Assembly (NCBI GenBank): GCA_035582835.1
Contig: JAYKAV010002943.1
Location: 528,136 to 592,135 of the forward strand
Direction: 5' to 3'
Source of the DNA: Phoebastria nigripes
Taxonomy: Eukaryota > Chordata > Aves > Procellariiformes > Diomedeidae
Length of the DNA: 64,000 bases
Shown here: in pieces, positions 1 through 11,175 of the stretch
Numbering within the stretch: the first letter of the stretch is position 1
Layout: each line of letters begins with the position of its first letter
The notes under the pieces: generated by a model
What the model was told of the DNA's origin: nothing
Seen by the model: only the letters and a program-made list of their open reading frames with translations
The model's database searches: none
Made by a program: the position numbers and the translations under genes

Positions 1-784
1 AAGTGATTTCGATTTGCTCATCTTTATTTTCTCCCCCTTTTAAGCAATTATCAATTAAGCAATTATTCACAGAATAAACTATTTCAAACAAATGGTTTCA
101 AAGCCAGTCTGCAGCTGAAGTGGGAGAAAGGGGAACGTCAGGCAACACTGGCAGCCTAATAACATTATATTCAAGTCAGTTTTGAGGTTTAAAATGCATT
201 CTAATTGCAGATGTAGCACAAACTCTATGGTGTTTGCAAGGTGGCCAAACCTGGCTTTGCAGACCTAATTCCAAGATATCAATAAAAAATAGAGATCTCA
301 TTTAAAACACTATTAAAAACCATAGAGAAGGCATCAGTGCCAAAATGTATGTTAAAAATTGTGATTCATAACACACGACAACTGACAATTTCTATTAATA
401 CCATAACTTTAGAGTGTGTGGATATAAGCATTCTGATTAATCTGGCTTGAAGGCATATTTATCTTGTTATTCATCCTGCAAAGATCTTTCAATGCCAGGA
501 CATTCAGATCTTCCCAATAAGCAAGTAGCCGACATTTGTCAGAGGCATCCTTTGAAACCTTCACAACAACCTGAGTTCACCCCATTGTTGTAAGAACGCA
601 GATGAGTTTCTTCACTTGTACTCAGGGAGAAAATATAGTCGCTGGCTGGACTCTTACGATATCCAGATGTCTATTGACATACTACCCAATCTTTGTCCTG
701 TCACTTAGCCTCTCTGCCTGAAAAACTAGGAAAAACAATCTAACATATAGGAAAATCTAACATTGTATTGTGTTGCTTGTTCAA
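1..784. other. AT-rich unique sequence, no gene seen
   Basis: No convincing exon, RNA gene or repeat is visible. All six frames are closed frequently by stops. This is ordinary intergenic or intronic vertebrate sequence as far as I can tell. Confidence 0.5.
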
Positions 785-898
785 ACAGTTTAATGTATAT
801 ACATTATATAATAATATATATACAGACATATAATAATAATGTATATACACTATACTTACATATATACATACACACACACTCATATATATACATACACT
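785..898. repeat. Imperfect (TA)n/(TATAC)n simple repeat
   Basis: About 110 bases consist almost only of TATA, ATAC and CACA units, ending in a short CA run and ATATATACATACAC. The open frame that covers it is low-complexity and not coding. Confidence 0.8.
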
Positions 899-1430
899 TT
901 TGGGGGAGTGGCTGTTTAAGTAAAGCAGGCTATATTTCTCTACTTTATCCTATTTTTTTTCACATCATTGAAATAAGCAATTTAAATCATTGTCACTAAC
1001 ATTTTAAAACAAAACTTTGTGAATATGATTATGAGGAATGACCCCAGCACTTACTGATGAACATAAAACTTTGGAGTCGTCTATATTTCACAATACGGCT
1101 GGAAAATATGTGGAGAAATCAATTCATCTGTTTCTCAGGTTTCTGAGTGACTGACGCTCAGAAGAGAAATGGTAATAAGACTGGATTTCATGTGTTCTTC
1201 ACAAAATTATCTCTCTAATTTTTCATTCATCTAAATAGGTTAAAGTGGACTAGCCTGTCCTGATTTGTACAGGAAGAAATAGTAAGCTGATTTAAAGAAA
1301 CAACTGTACTTAACTCAGCTGTCTTAACACTATGGGACAAATTCTCCATCAGTTATACACATGCAACTTTTATCAGTTTCTGAGGAAGCATATGGCTCTA
1401 AGCACAGCTCTCATATTTTAATTGCTGCCA
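899..1430. other. AT-rich sequence, nothing recognised
   Basis: There is no open frame or splice-flanked segment of note. The stretch near 1330-1385 (GGGACAAATTCTCC) weakly resembles the edge of the small near-palindromic repeats found at 9631, 18490 and 21331, but it is too short to call. Confidence 0.4.
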
Positions 1431-1470
1431 AACACACACGCGCGCGCGCGCACACACACACACACACACA
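1431..1470. repeat. (CA)n(CG)n(CA)n microsatellite
   Basis: A continuous alternating pyrimidine-purine tract of about 39 bases, with a CG core of about six units flanked by CA units. Uninterrupted CG/CA alternation is the classic Z-DNA-prone composition. The intact CG core is notable in an otherwise CpG-poor neighbourhood. Confidence 0.9.
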
Positions 1471-1865
1471 GTCCTGTCCCTTCCCTTAGTTCAAAGCTCG
1501 GAATGAGATGGTTTTGAGATTTCAAACATTTTCCTGCTCTGACTCAGGGCAAAAAGTTGAAATCTCATAAATTTTCATCAATGTGCATTCCAAACAAAAG
1601 CTTGGCTTGAGTTAATTAAAATATTTTGGTAAGATTTTTATTCTTTTTAGATATTGCTATTTGTCCTAAAATGAGGACAAATAAAAAAAAAGACATATTA
1701 TTTTGATTTTCCCTCACTTTTTTTTTTGTTTTGTTTTAAAAGACATAAATTGAAGATGATCATTTCTGTGTGTTTTATTTAGATGAATTAACACTTCCTT
1801 TTAAAGAAGCTTCGTAGAAAATTTCCTGATCAGCTGTTACTCTACATTGCAGCAAGCTTAAAAGC
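1471..1865. other. AT-rich sequence with T/A homopolymer tracts
   Basis: Nothing gene-like is seen. Short A and T runs occur near 1683-1735. A possible donor TTG|GTAAGA near 1629 has no convincing acceptor partner. Confidence 0.4.
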
Positions 1866-2045
1866 CAGACCCGCCATTTTTTTGTGTGGCAAGGATCGAA
1901 GGCAGTTTCTGTGTCAGTGCTGGGAACGAGCAGAGAGCAGAGCGGCAGCGCGATGCGGTGACTGGGGCAGGGGAAGGCTGTAGCCTGCATTCTCTTCCTT
2001 ATTCTGCCACCGACTGGACGCATAATCCTCAGCAGATTGCGTGGT
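1866..2045. promoter_or_regulatory. Small CpG-rich patch in AT-rich DNA
   Basis: About ten CpG dinucleotides fall in roughly 180 bases, including the GCGGCAGCGCGATGCGG core at about 1940-1957, and local G+C is clearly above the surroundings. An 82-codon minus-strand frame overlaps it but reads through low-complexity sequence and has no recognisable domain. It could be a minor promoter, an enhancer or an untranslated exon; nothing seen decides between these. Confidence 0.25.
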
Positions 2046-3292
2046 TTTAATGCCTAAAGGTCAGATCTGGATGCTATGAGTGTTTTGCTGACAAAAGGAC
2101 TCCTATTGTGCGTATAACCTGCGCTGGAAAAACTGTTCCTTTGCCAGTGTAATTTATTCCAGTTCTTCACAGTTCAAGAGTGTGGTTCCCAGGGACCATA
2201 CCTCCTTCTGTCCTCTGAAAAAAATTACTCAGGCAGAAATTTGTACTGCACCTATAATTTAAAAGTNTCCTCTCTTCAAGCATGACAGGAATGAGAACTT
2301 GGAAATGCATTTGTGCATTGTGTTATCTGTGCTGCTGCATAATTATTATCATGTTTCTCAGCAGCACTAGAACACAAGTGGCTGATTTTCCAAAGTGACG
2401 ACCATCGTTGCTTGCCATCGGCTGTGATGTGAGGAGTGGCTGAGCAGTGCTTTAGGAAGCCAGGCTGCTCAAACACGCTACTGTAAGAGACAGCAGTATA
2501 CAGCAGCTTAGTTGCCTTTGCTTTGCATGGACCTCTCTGATAAAATCCTGGCAGACTGAGGACAGAGAGTGTGGGGATGGTTTTCCTGCTTTTTCATTGT
2601 GTTAGTAAGACCTTCAGATCAGTTACGTTATTTTATATTGTTTTGCTGGTTCTTATTCTTTTGAGGAAATATAGGCTTGAGCAACAGAATCTGGGCTCTT
2701 CCACACCTCTTAAAATATAGCATTTAGAGAAGTTTCCAGTAAAGGAATGAGTGTTGTCAACTAGTTAGCACAAGCCATTGGAAAAATCCCTGAACTCCGT
2801 ACAGGCAGAATAATTACACACAAATGCATTCCGGAATCCTATGGAAAATGTAGTCCAGTGACCTGGCATGGTTACAGCACAATTTAGCAAGTATGTTAGA
2901 ACAAATTACTCCTTTTAAGCATAAGCCATTCTGTTTCACGCTTTTAATGAAGGCCTGTGCCACACACTAGAATACTTCTCACCTCATTACTACTCATAAA
3001 AAGCAATGATCCATTCAAAGGCTCCTCATATCTCCCATATGAGATGTAAAAGAGCCCACTCTTTCTCAGTCTGGCACAAAAGAGAAGAACGGCTTCTTTC
3101 TTCAGCCTTTGATGTTGATCATTAGGATGTTTACTAGATAAAAGAACTGAAAAATTTATCTGCGTAACTTCACTGCTGTCGTGTGTTAGCATTCTGCCTC
3201 CCAGCCCCCGGCTCCCTATTTATAAATGTAAATCTCTTGTTGCTGTTTAGGGAAGGAAAAGGGTTTCAAGATTGCTCATGAGCAATTATTTT
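2046..3292. other. Unique sequence, no gene recognised
   Basis: Short open frames on the minus strand (2276-2476, 2944-3192) show no domain, no convincing splice context and no amino-acid bias typical of coding exons. A single N lies at 2267. Confidence 0.45.
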
Positions 3293-3330
3293 GCTCTCTC
3301 TGTGTGTGTGTATATATATATTTATATATA
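3293..3330. repeat. (CT)n(TG)n(TA)n compound microsatellite
   Basis: CTCTCTC is followed by TGTGTGTG and then TATATATA with one TTT interruption. It is a typical compound dinucleotide repeat. Confidence 0.85.
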
Positions 3331-4296
3331 AAAAGTATATAACAAAAGGGAAAAAAAGGGTGAAGAGAGAGAAATATCCAGTGAACTCGAAGGATACAAT
3401 AAGGCAGTAAAACAGAAACTATGAACTGAATAAAAATTAAATGAGACATGCTGTCTGATAAGCAAGTTTAAAAAAATAATCAGGCCTAAATTTAAGCTAG
3501 TTATTACACAAGCACACGCACACATACCACACACGCACTGCATGTAGTTGTGTGTATTTAAAAATACAAGGGCAAAGCAGCAAACAGCTTTTTCTCGAGG
3601 AGGAATGTTCTTATTTGTTAGTAGTAATCCCATATCTATTGCTTTATTTTTGCTTTTGCTCTAAATAGTCCAACAAAGGACTTCATTCTGGCAGCAATTT
3701 TACTATTTCAGCACGTTTTAGTAAACCCCTTTCAAACAGATTCTGCATTGCCTACTCCAGCACCACGATGGCAAGTGACCAGCTCACAGGCATTGCAGTC
3801 AGTGACACAGGTGGCCTAAGGTCTTCTCTGCCAACCTGCTGGGGTTTAACCCACCCTCGAAATGGGTAGGCAATGGCTAGAGTTGAGGTATACAGGCGGG
3901 ATACTCAGCTGCGCTGTTCTGGTTCTGTCAGTGGAGATGACCCAACCCCAAATCTGTCACCACAATTGCTTGTTTAATTACTCTCTAGTTCAGTCAAAGG
4001 GACCTGGATTGCTTTACAAGTTTTTAGTTAGTAAGGCTCTTCCTATTTGAATTATGTCCACTGAACCAAATCAGAACCACAAGCTTTAAAATTTCATATA
4101 ACAAATGTGAAAAACGGAAATACCTAAGGGCTTGACAAGGTGGGACATGTCTTAGCCATATGGCGTAGCCATAGACAGGTACATTGTGCATGTTACTGAG
4201 GGACGTAGAAGTAAAAGGGTTCATCTCCACCAGCCAGGGAGGATCTAGAAACACAGAAGACTAAGACCTGCCATTCTCATTGAGGCGAGNAGTTTG
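3331..4296. other. Unique sequence, nothing recognised
   Basis: A small CA-rich stretch at about 3510-3540 produces a spurious minus-strand frame rich in Cys and Ala. No exon or transposon signature was identified. Confidence 0.4.
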
Positions 4297-4545
4297 TTTA
4301 ACCTAGTATCCTGCTCCAGCCAACAGTGTGTGGTGCTTCAAAGAAACATGTAAGCTACCCCATAACCACCAAAAGTAATACCCTGAGTAATAACCTGCCT
4401 GTAGGAAAGGTTTCCCTCCTAATCTCAAGCAGTTAGTTATGCCAGGAAGCTTGAGTATTTTAAATCCCCCGTATCTTATCCTAGGTAAGTATGGATGTTT
4501 TATTATCTGTATAAATGCCTAATCATATTTAAGTTCTGGAAAGCC
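4297..4545 (-). mobile_element. CR1/L3-like LINE 3' fragment, antisense
   Basis: Read on the plus strand, the block opens with CCTAGTATCCTGCTCC and CAACAGTG. It goes on through ATAACCTGCCTGTAGGAAAG, TTCCCTCCTAATCTCAAGCA and GTATAAATGCCTAATC. From memory this is the ordered signature of the antisense 3' region of ancient amniote CR1/L3-type LINEs, whose sense strand carries GGATACTGGGCTAGATGGACC. No reading frame survives. The match is by recalled consensus, not by alignment, so boundaries are approximate. Confidence 0.75.
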
Positions 4546-7500
4546 TATCTTCAAAGTGTTGTAGCAGTAAGATCATCCCTTAAAAGGGGAGGTGGGTAAG
4601 TATGCTGTTGCCATCTCTCCCTTTTCTTAAATATACAAAAAGTAAAGTATGGAGTGCCTCAATTCTGTGCCCAAAGCCAAACAATGACTGAATATAAAAG
4701 CCGGAGTTAAAATACTGGAGTTCATGATGCATAGCCCTCTATGCATGCAAAAAGGCACAAAGTTCACATGCATATTGTTCGTGTTTAACTAGGAAATGTG
4801 AGGACAATATTTTCTTTATTGACAACTTTAAAGCAATTTATTAAAAATATCATTTGGTAATGGTCAGATTACGGCATCTTGACATCCTTCTCTAGAGGCA
4901 GCCCAGACAGACTGCATTAAATCTGTGATGACTCTTCACAATTTTGGTGCAGGCAGCATTTAAAAAAAAAACCAGTAAATCATTACAAGGTGCATTGAAT
5001 AGGTACTGCCTTCTGTTGCATTTCTGTTCGGTGACTGTCACAACAGGGCCTCAGGCAGCTCAGAAACTCTGTAAACTACAATAATACAAAAATAAGCATG
5101 GAAAAGAAAAAGAATCCACTTAAAGTTTTTAACAGATATGCTCAACTCTCATTTCTTCAACGCTCTTTCAGAAAAGAGTATTCAATCACCTATTGCAAAA
5201 TCATAGGTGATGATATCAAACACCAAGAAACGCTTAATCCATACTGCTGCTAAATTAAATTGGTATTCTCCAGGCACTTATTCAGAAACATGAACTTGGC
5301 TTTAAATATTTTGAACACTGTCTAGCTGCATGAAAGAAGTGGCAATACACTAGGAAGATCAGGAAAAAAAGTACTTTTACCAGAGGGTGACCTCTGGAAT
5401 TACAACTGCAGCGCTCAGTTTTATTTGGAAGCTTAAATCAATCCACGCATACCTGGTTAGAAACTTATATATCTCAAAAAAAAAATCCTACCAGTGAGTA
5501 GTAAAGGGGAGGAGGAAGACCGCATTGGCAGTAGTCATGTTGACAGTATTATTCAAACTTCTCAATATCCTCCTGCATGCATAAATTTGACTCTTGTTTA
5601 TAAATACCATTCCGATATAATTCACAACTCCCGTTAACTTAACCTGTTGATTGTAAAATCTGTCCAAAAACATCAGAGAACAATTTGATCTGCCATAAAT
5701 ACCTCTTAATACCAAACACAGTCATGGCATTTACATCTGCATTTGAAAATCTACATTTATTTAATAATCTGGTGGTAAGAATGACAAAGACACAAACAGC
5801 ATAAACTTGAACCATTTCCAATCACAATTGTGATTCACTGATAAAAGAAAAAAAATCCCCCCAAACCAGTACAGCTATTGGCCAATGTTCCTCTCTGCTT
5901 TTGCTATCTATCAGACTGCAATAAATCGTTAGATCAGGGTAGGCTGATGAAAAATGTTTAGGAAAAAAAAACATCAAAAATTCCTTTTGAACTTTACCAT
6001 AGCTCAGTTGTATGGGATCCTGAGAACAAGAACTTTTCATACTTGTTGTTTCAAAAACAGTACATTTAGGTCTCAGCCTATCTTTTTTACAGCTGACGTG
6101 TATATTATTTTGTAACAAAGAAACCTGTCAGCTGTATTGGACTGTTTATTACTTTGACAACTTGATTTTGACTTTTTCTGCATGATTTGCCAAGATTAGC
6201 TTTTATTTACAGGGTTTTATGTTCTAAGATGAGGTGAAAGTAAGAACAGCAAATATATCTTTTTTCCTGACATCTCCAATAATTTTACCTGGTCAAATGT
6301 TTGGATACATAGAGCTGCAGTAAAAACACATGATTAGTACACTCCCCTGTGGATTATGAACAGAAAGCATGTGTTGGGCTTACACACAGCCTGTGATTTA
6401 CTCGCAGTCACATATAAAGGTATTTGCTCTGTCTCTCCAGTGTCTTTAGTGCCCTTTTCTCATTAAAGAAGACAGATACCAACAGATAATGAAATGAGTC
6501 TGTTCTGCAAAAACACAGATCTGGCTTTTGAAACAAACATACCGACCAAAGTACTTGAAGACAACTTTCAGAAATGTTCTTGCAAGAGGAAAATATGCTG
6601 TTTATTTGTGACCCTTGTTATACAAAATATCAGAGTGATGGATTTTGTAGTATCAGATAAAAGTATTAGCAGAAATAGTTCTGTAATCTGTTTTCAGGAT
6701 AATGGGTTTGAGGTCCCATGCATGGCATAAAATGATAATTCACTGTATAACCATCAGCATGAAGTGGATTTAACAAAGGCTTAATAGAAACTCCAGATTC
6801 CATAAAAATACACAGAGTAAATTCAGGGTTAACAACCAAAATGACTACATGATAACTATTCAATTTACCCCATCCTATAGCAGTGTAAATGGCAGGTTTT
6901 TATAATGAATTTTGTTATTTTAAAGCATATGTGCCAAAATTATCTTTTACATCAGATCCCTGTTCAACACAAAGCTGCTCACTCTTACTTAGCACACAGC
7001 AAATGGAATAACATAGTAATTTGAACAAATGCAGCTCTTCCTGAAACGTTCCTTTTAATGAGTTTCATCAAATTCGTGGATTTTCTTTGGTCTTATGAGC
7101 TTTCCAGCTTGGCAGGCAGCTGTGAGGTTTTCGAGAAAAGCCTGTGTGTTGCAGGACAGGATGTGAGTGCCTCAGTAGATGGCACCCTTCTCTCTGACTC
7201 GGAGGGGAACCAGCGCTTGGTCCTGCTGCTGGTGCTGCCCATTAGCTCCAGGCATGAAAAAATAACCGGCAAACCACATAAGCAAGGCTATTGTGACTTT
7301 TCAGCAAGGGGTTGTTCCTGTGGCTGGTGCCAAAGGCACATCCCACATGTGATGTGAAAGCGCTGTGAGAAGTCCCGACAAGGTTCACGAAGAGTCGATG
7401 GAGATCAGTGGGACTGCTCACAGTGGGGAAGTTAATTACAAGGATAAGCCCTTGCTAGAGGCCCCTTTGGGGCAGAAAGTTATCTAATTATGGCTATAAA

Positions 7501-8034
7501 GCATGCAGCACATAGCTTAGTACAACATATGTACTGTGACCAGGATTTAGGCCTTATTCAGTTATAGTGCTCTACATTTTAAAGACTACTCAGTACTGCA
7601 AATTGAAGAAGACGGTAATACATCAGCTTGTTTGCCGCCTCCGACTGAATTATTAAGACAGTTAGGGTTTACTAAGGACCAAAGGAAGTCTACTAATCAC
7701 TAGATTACTGAAGATTTGAAATTAGAATCTCTTTAAGCAAAGATATTTTTAGAAATAAAATAGATGTGCAATTTATTATCATTTGTTTCTGCTGGTTTTA
7801 TTGCGCTCTACATGTACCAGTCACAGGTTTTTTATCTGAGACACTATATAGCTAATGCCTTCCTGACGGAGGTATATAAAATAATCAATAGTTTGTGATC
7901 ATCTGGTTTTAGTAATAAGTGCCATGACAGGTTATATGTAAGGTGAGCACATTTTCAAAATAAAAAAGGGGCACTTTTGTGGCAGTATTTTCTACAGTCA
8001 TGAAATACTCGAGTGCTCTGTGTTCTGGCTTCTT
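4546..8034. other. Long AT-rich stretch, no gene recognised
   Basis: Frames such as 5822-6118 (minus) and 7058-7357 (plus) have no recognisable domain or splice context. A short inverted repeat (ATCACCTAT/ATAGGTGAT) lies at 5185-5211. Donor-like GTAAGTATG at about 4595 and AAG|GTGAGC at about 7940 lack plausible coding partners. Confidence 0.4.
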
Positions 8035-8088
8035 TCTTTGATCTGCTCTGCCTGGGTCAGAAAAGCTTCACCTGGAGCAGATCAAAGA
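8035..8088. repeat. Perfect 14-bp inverted repeat, 26-nt loop
   Basis: TCTTTGATCTGCTC at 8035-8048 is exactly reverse-complemented by GAGCAGATCAAAGA at 8075-8088. Arms of 14 bases are unlikely at this spacing by chance, although one or two are expected in a window this size. No flanking target duplication is apparent. Confidence 0.85.
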
Positions 8089-9499
8089 CAGCCTGAGCAA
8101 TGCCTCTTCCTCCTGAACCTCTCTCTCCTTCACTTCCCTCTGCTCTATGGTGCTGGAAATCACAAAAAGAAGGGAAATTAAGGAATCCCTCCCCCGCAGG
8201 CCACATCTCCTCCAATCTCAAGTGCAGAATTTTATGTCTTGATCAGACAGGACCATCAGGCCACCAGGCTCACTCACCTTGCAGGGCTGTCACTCAACAG
8301 GTTACGATGGGCTTTGGACAGTGAGTGCCAAGGAACACACGCGCTTCCTGCGCTCACAGTTCTGCATCATTAGCAACGTCGTGACGAATTTCAGCAAAGC
8401 AATTGAGTTAGGTGGGACCACTCACACGCATAAAATTAGNCACATGAAGTGATTGGTGTGAAACAGGAATATAGCAAATACATAATGTCTGTGCAAAGAT
8501 ACAGCTGACTGATAGGAATACAGGGCAAAAAGAAGGGATGGAGACAGGGGGTTGGCATCATTAATAAAACAACCCTCAAACAAAAAATAAAGTATGTGAA
8601 TGAAAATGTGAAACTTGTAATCTTAAGCAATTTGAAAGATCTCAAATATCAGAGCATCTTAAACACCCAGCACCATATTTATGAAATAGACCGTGATATC
8701 CGGTTATTTTAGGAAAAAGAAAAAAAAAAGAAGAAAAATGTAATGAATAAAATACTGTGAATTTTTCCAATGAAATAATGAAACAGCCTAAGTGACCATA
8801 AAGATTTTCTAGTAGAAACGTTCTAGCAGAAATCAAATTAAATATCTTTTGGAAAGGAGAGGGGAATACAAAAACCGTCAAGCAAAAGAAATTGTATTTT
8901 AATGATTATTAGAAGGAAAATGGCTAGCAGACAATAGATTTGCTAAAAAATATCCTTTCTAGAAAATATGTTGAATAATATGTTAAAATGTGATAAAAAC
9001 AACCACGCTGACATATTTCGATATTTGCTATTTTAACTGCCAAATAAAATAGAAGTTTATTCAAATGAAAAAAAAATGCAACACTATCAGGGTGTTTCTG
9101 ATCTGTGAAAACCATAGAAAATTTTGTAAAATTACTTTAAAATGGCTTTGCTCTAGTCAGTTATCTGATAGCTTGACTGCTGGTGATAGATACCAGGTAT
9201 GTCTTGCTGACATTTCCCCGGCTTCAAGGGAACATCCGTGTGATTATGGCAACACGGGGCAGATGTGACTGCTGGGCCAGCAGTGAAGCAGTTAACCACG
9301 AGAGAGGGGAATTGTCTGCAGGAGTGGGAACTGTCAAAAGGTTTGCCACAACTTTAGAGAGGAGAATGCAAAGAAATGGACGTTGCTTTAGCTCAGCTAG
9401 TGGTGAAGGCAGGCTTTCTTTATATTGGCAATTGGTCGCATTTCTGGGCATTGTTTGCAAAGCATCCTCCAGTAGTAATATACAAAGAATTTATAAGCA
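8089..9499. other. Unique sequence with a short CpG-containing segment
   Basis: A strong minus-strand donor motif (CAAG|GTGAGTGAG) is read at about 8272-8284. The segment to its right (8285-8385) holds several CpGs (ACGCG, GCGC, CGTCG). One minus frame stays open for roughly 30 codons, but no convincing acceptor or known protein was seen. A purine-only A-rich tract runs 8711-8740. A single N lies at 8440. Confidence 0.3.
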
Positions 9500-9521
9500 A
9501 TGATTCATACGTATGAATCAT
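9500..9521. repeat. Perfect 22-bp palindrome
   Basis: The sequence is self-complementary with no spacer and is centred on ATAC|GTAT between 9510 and 9511. The outer bases A/T at 9500 and 9521 also pair, and pairing stops at 9499/9522. Confidence 0.9.
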
Positions 9522-9630
9522 ATAAAACACTGATTTAAAGTTACATTTGTCTTTCTTGTACATTAAATTTCAAACTTTAGAATACGTGTACGTTTTAGGA
9601 ATCCTTCCAGTGTTATGCATTGCAGTCACT

Positions 9631-9690
9631 GGACCAAACTTGCTCCTGTTTTACTGGTGTAAATAATGGGAAGCTCCACTGTAGCCAAAA
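9631..9690. repeat. Small near-palindromic interspersed repeat, degraded
   Basis: GGACCAAACTTGCTCCTG, then TACTGGTGTAAATAATGG and CTCCACTGTAG, resemble a small repeat I recall as common in sauropsid DNA. Its intact form contains ACTGGTGTAAAT, a CCATTGAAGTCAATGG centre and the same words inverted. This is one half of such a copy. The family name is uncertain. Confidence 0.4.
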
Positions 9691-11039
9691 CCACAATTTG
9701 GTACATCCTACCTCAGGAGCCATTCGGTCTAAATGGATATTGTGAGATTAAGCCTCATTAAGCTTGTAGCTTTGAAACAGCTGTCAGGAATACACAAATT
9801 GCAAGTATAGGAGTGAAATTGCATGCTCCGTAGTGATATAAAAGTCATTCCCAGATGTTTCCTTTTTAAAAATAATGTGGACATCTCTGGCCTGGGAGGC
9901 TTAGACTCATTTAGAAGTCAGCAGACCAAGCAGGTGGTACTTGGGCTGCTATTGTTAATTTTTGCAACGCTGATAGTTCATCCTCCCCTTTTCCTGAACG
10001 GCTTTATTCTGGTTCCAACATCCCTTTGTCTGCAAGGGATGGAGGAGGTAGAGCTGTTTCCAGGCCTGAAATATCTGAAATATGTTCAAAAGCAAACTCT
10101 GTACTGAAGTCTAACTAAAAGATGAGCTATGTGAAATACCTGAAAATACTGGGAACTGTATCTACATAAGGGAACTCAGGCTCACTTCTACTGTAGAAAT
10201 CCCTAGGACTCGCTAGTTCAATAGTAACTTTTTTCTCTAAGCCAAGANTTGTTCCTTTTCTCTAGGAGTCATTTCAAAGGACATAAACTGCAATATTTCT
10301 TCGAATAAATTTAATAAACAGTATTGTGACATCTATGGAAAATGTACCACTGACATGAAATTTCATTTCCATGTAAGAAATAATATTTATACCAAGGTAT
10401 GAATGGATTATTTTGACTCTGAATAAAAACCTAGTAAGACAGACAGCGAGAGAAAGGATGTTCTATAATGATGACTCAAAAACATTTCCACAGCAGCAAT
10501 TTTGTTACAAATCCCTTTTTCACTTATTTCCTATCCTGAAAGGCAAAGTTTACTGCTCCACTTGCTTCTTACAGTTAAAGAATGATTTCAGCTGTTCTAA
10601 TGATAACATTTAAAGGCCCCAGGAAGATCTGGTTTACGACCAGTATTAATATCCTTTACCTAAGTATGATAGAGAGACAGCAGATGTCTGAACACTCTTA
10701 AATTGGATATGCAAACCTAATAGTAGGGAATATTCCTTACTATATGTATTTGTTTCAAATTTATATTCACACAGTTGGAAATTGTGAGATAACTCGTGAT
10801 TTTGTTGTTACCTCAGGACTGTAAAACTCCACAAATTCTTGTTACAGAAACGCTGTGCTTATTGCACCAAACAGTCAGCACATAAAATACTTAAGTGTTA
10901 CAGAGAATAGCGATGCGATCCAGAACACCTCCCTGCCAGGGAAGACTGTCTCATCCTGGTCCATAGTTATGCTCCTTCTTGCTCTGTTTGATTTCATCAG
11001 TTTTGCAATTCTAGGTCTCCGGTGGCCCAAGCTTGCCTG
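9691..11039. other. Unique AT-rich sequence, no gene recognised
   Basis: The 94-codon frame at 9823-10107 contains a hydrophobic stretch but no known domain, no signal-peptide layout and no splice context, so I read it as chance. A single N lies at 10248. Confidence 0.4.
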
Positions 11040-11175
11040 GAAATTATCAGGCTCTCTCCAGGCAAAAGAGAGAGAGGGGGACCTTCTCAGGACTTGAACC
11101 TTCTCAGGCTGGGATGGACAGCAATCCAGCTCTGCCTCTCAGCAAGTGCTCTAACCACTCAGCTGAAGCTAACAA
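11040..11175 (-). mobile_element. tRNA-derived SINE-like remnant
   Basis: On the minus strand an A-box-like CAGCTGAGTGGTTAGAGC (about 11148-11165) is followed about 50 bases later by a B-box-like GGTTCAAGTCC (11089-11099). This is the order and rough spacing of an RNA polymerase III internal promoter in a tRNA-derived SINE. The rest of the tRNA fold is not preserved, so it is not a functional tRNA gene. The element family is not identified. Confidence 0.5.
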
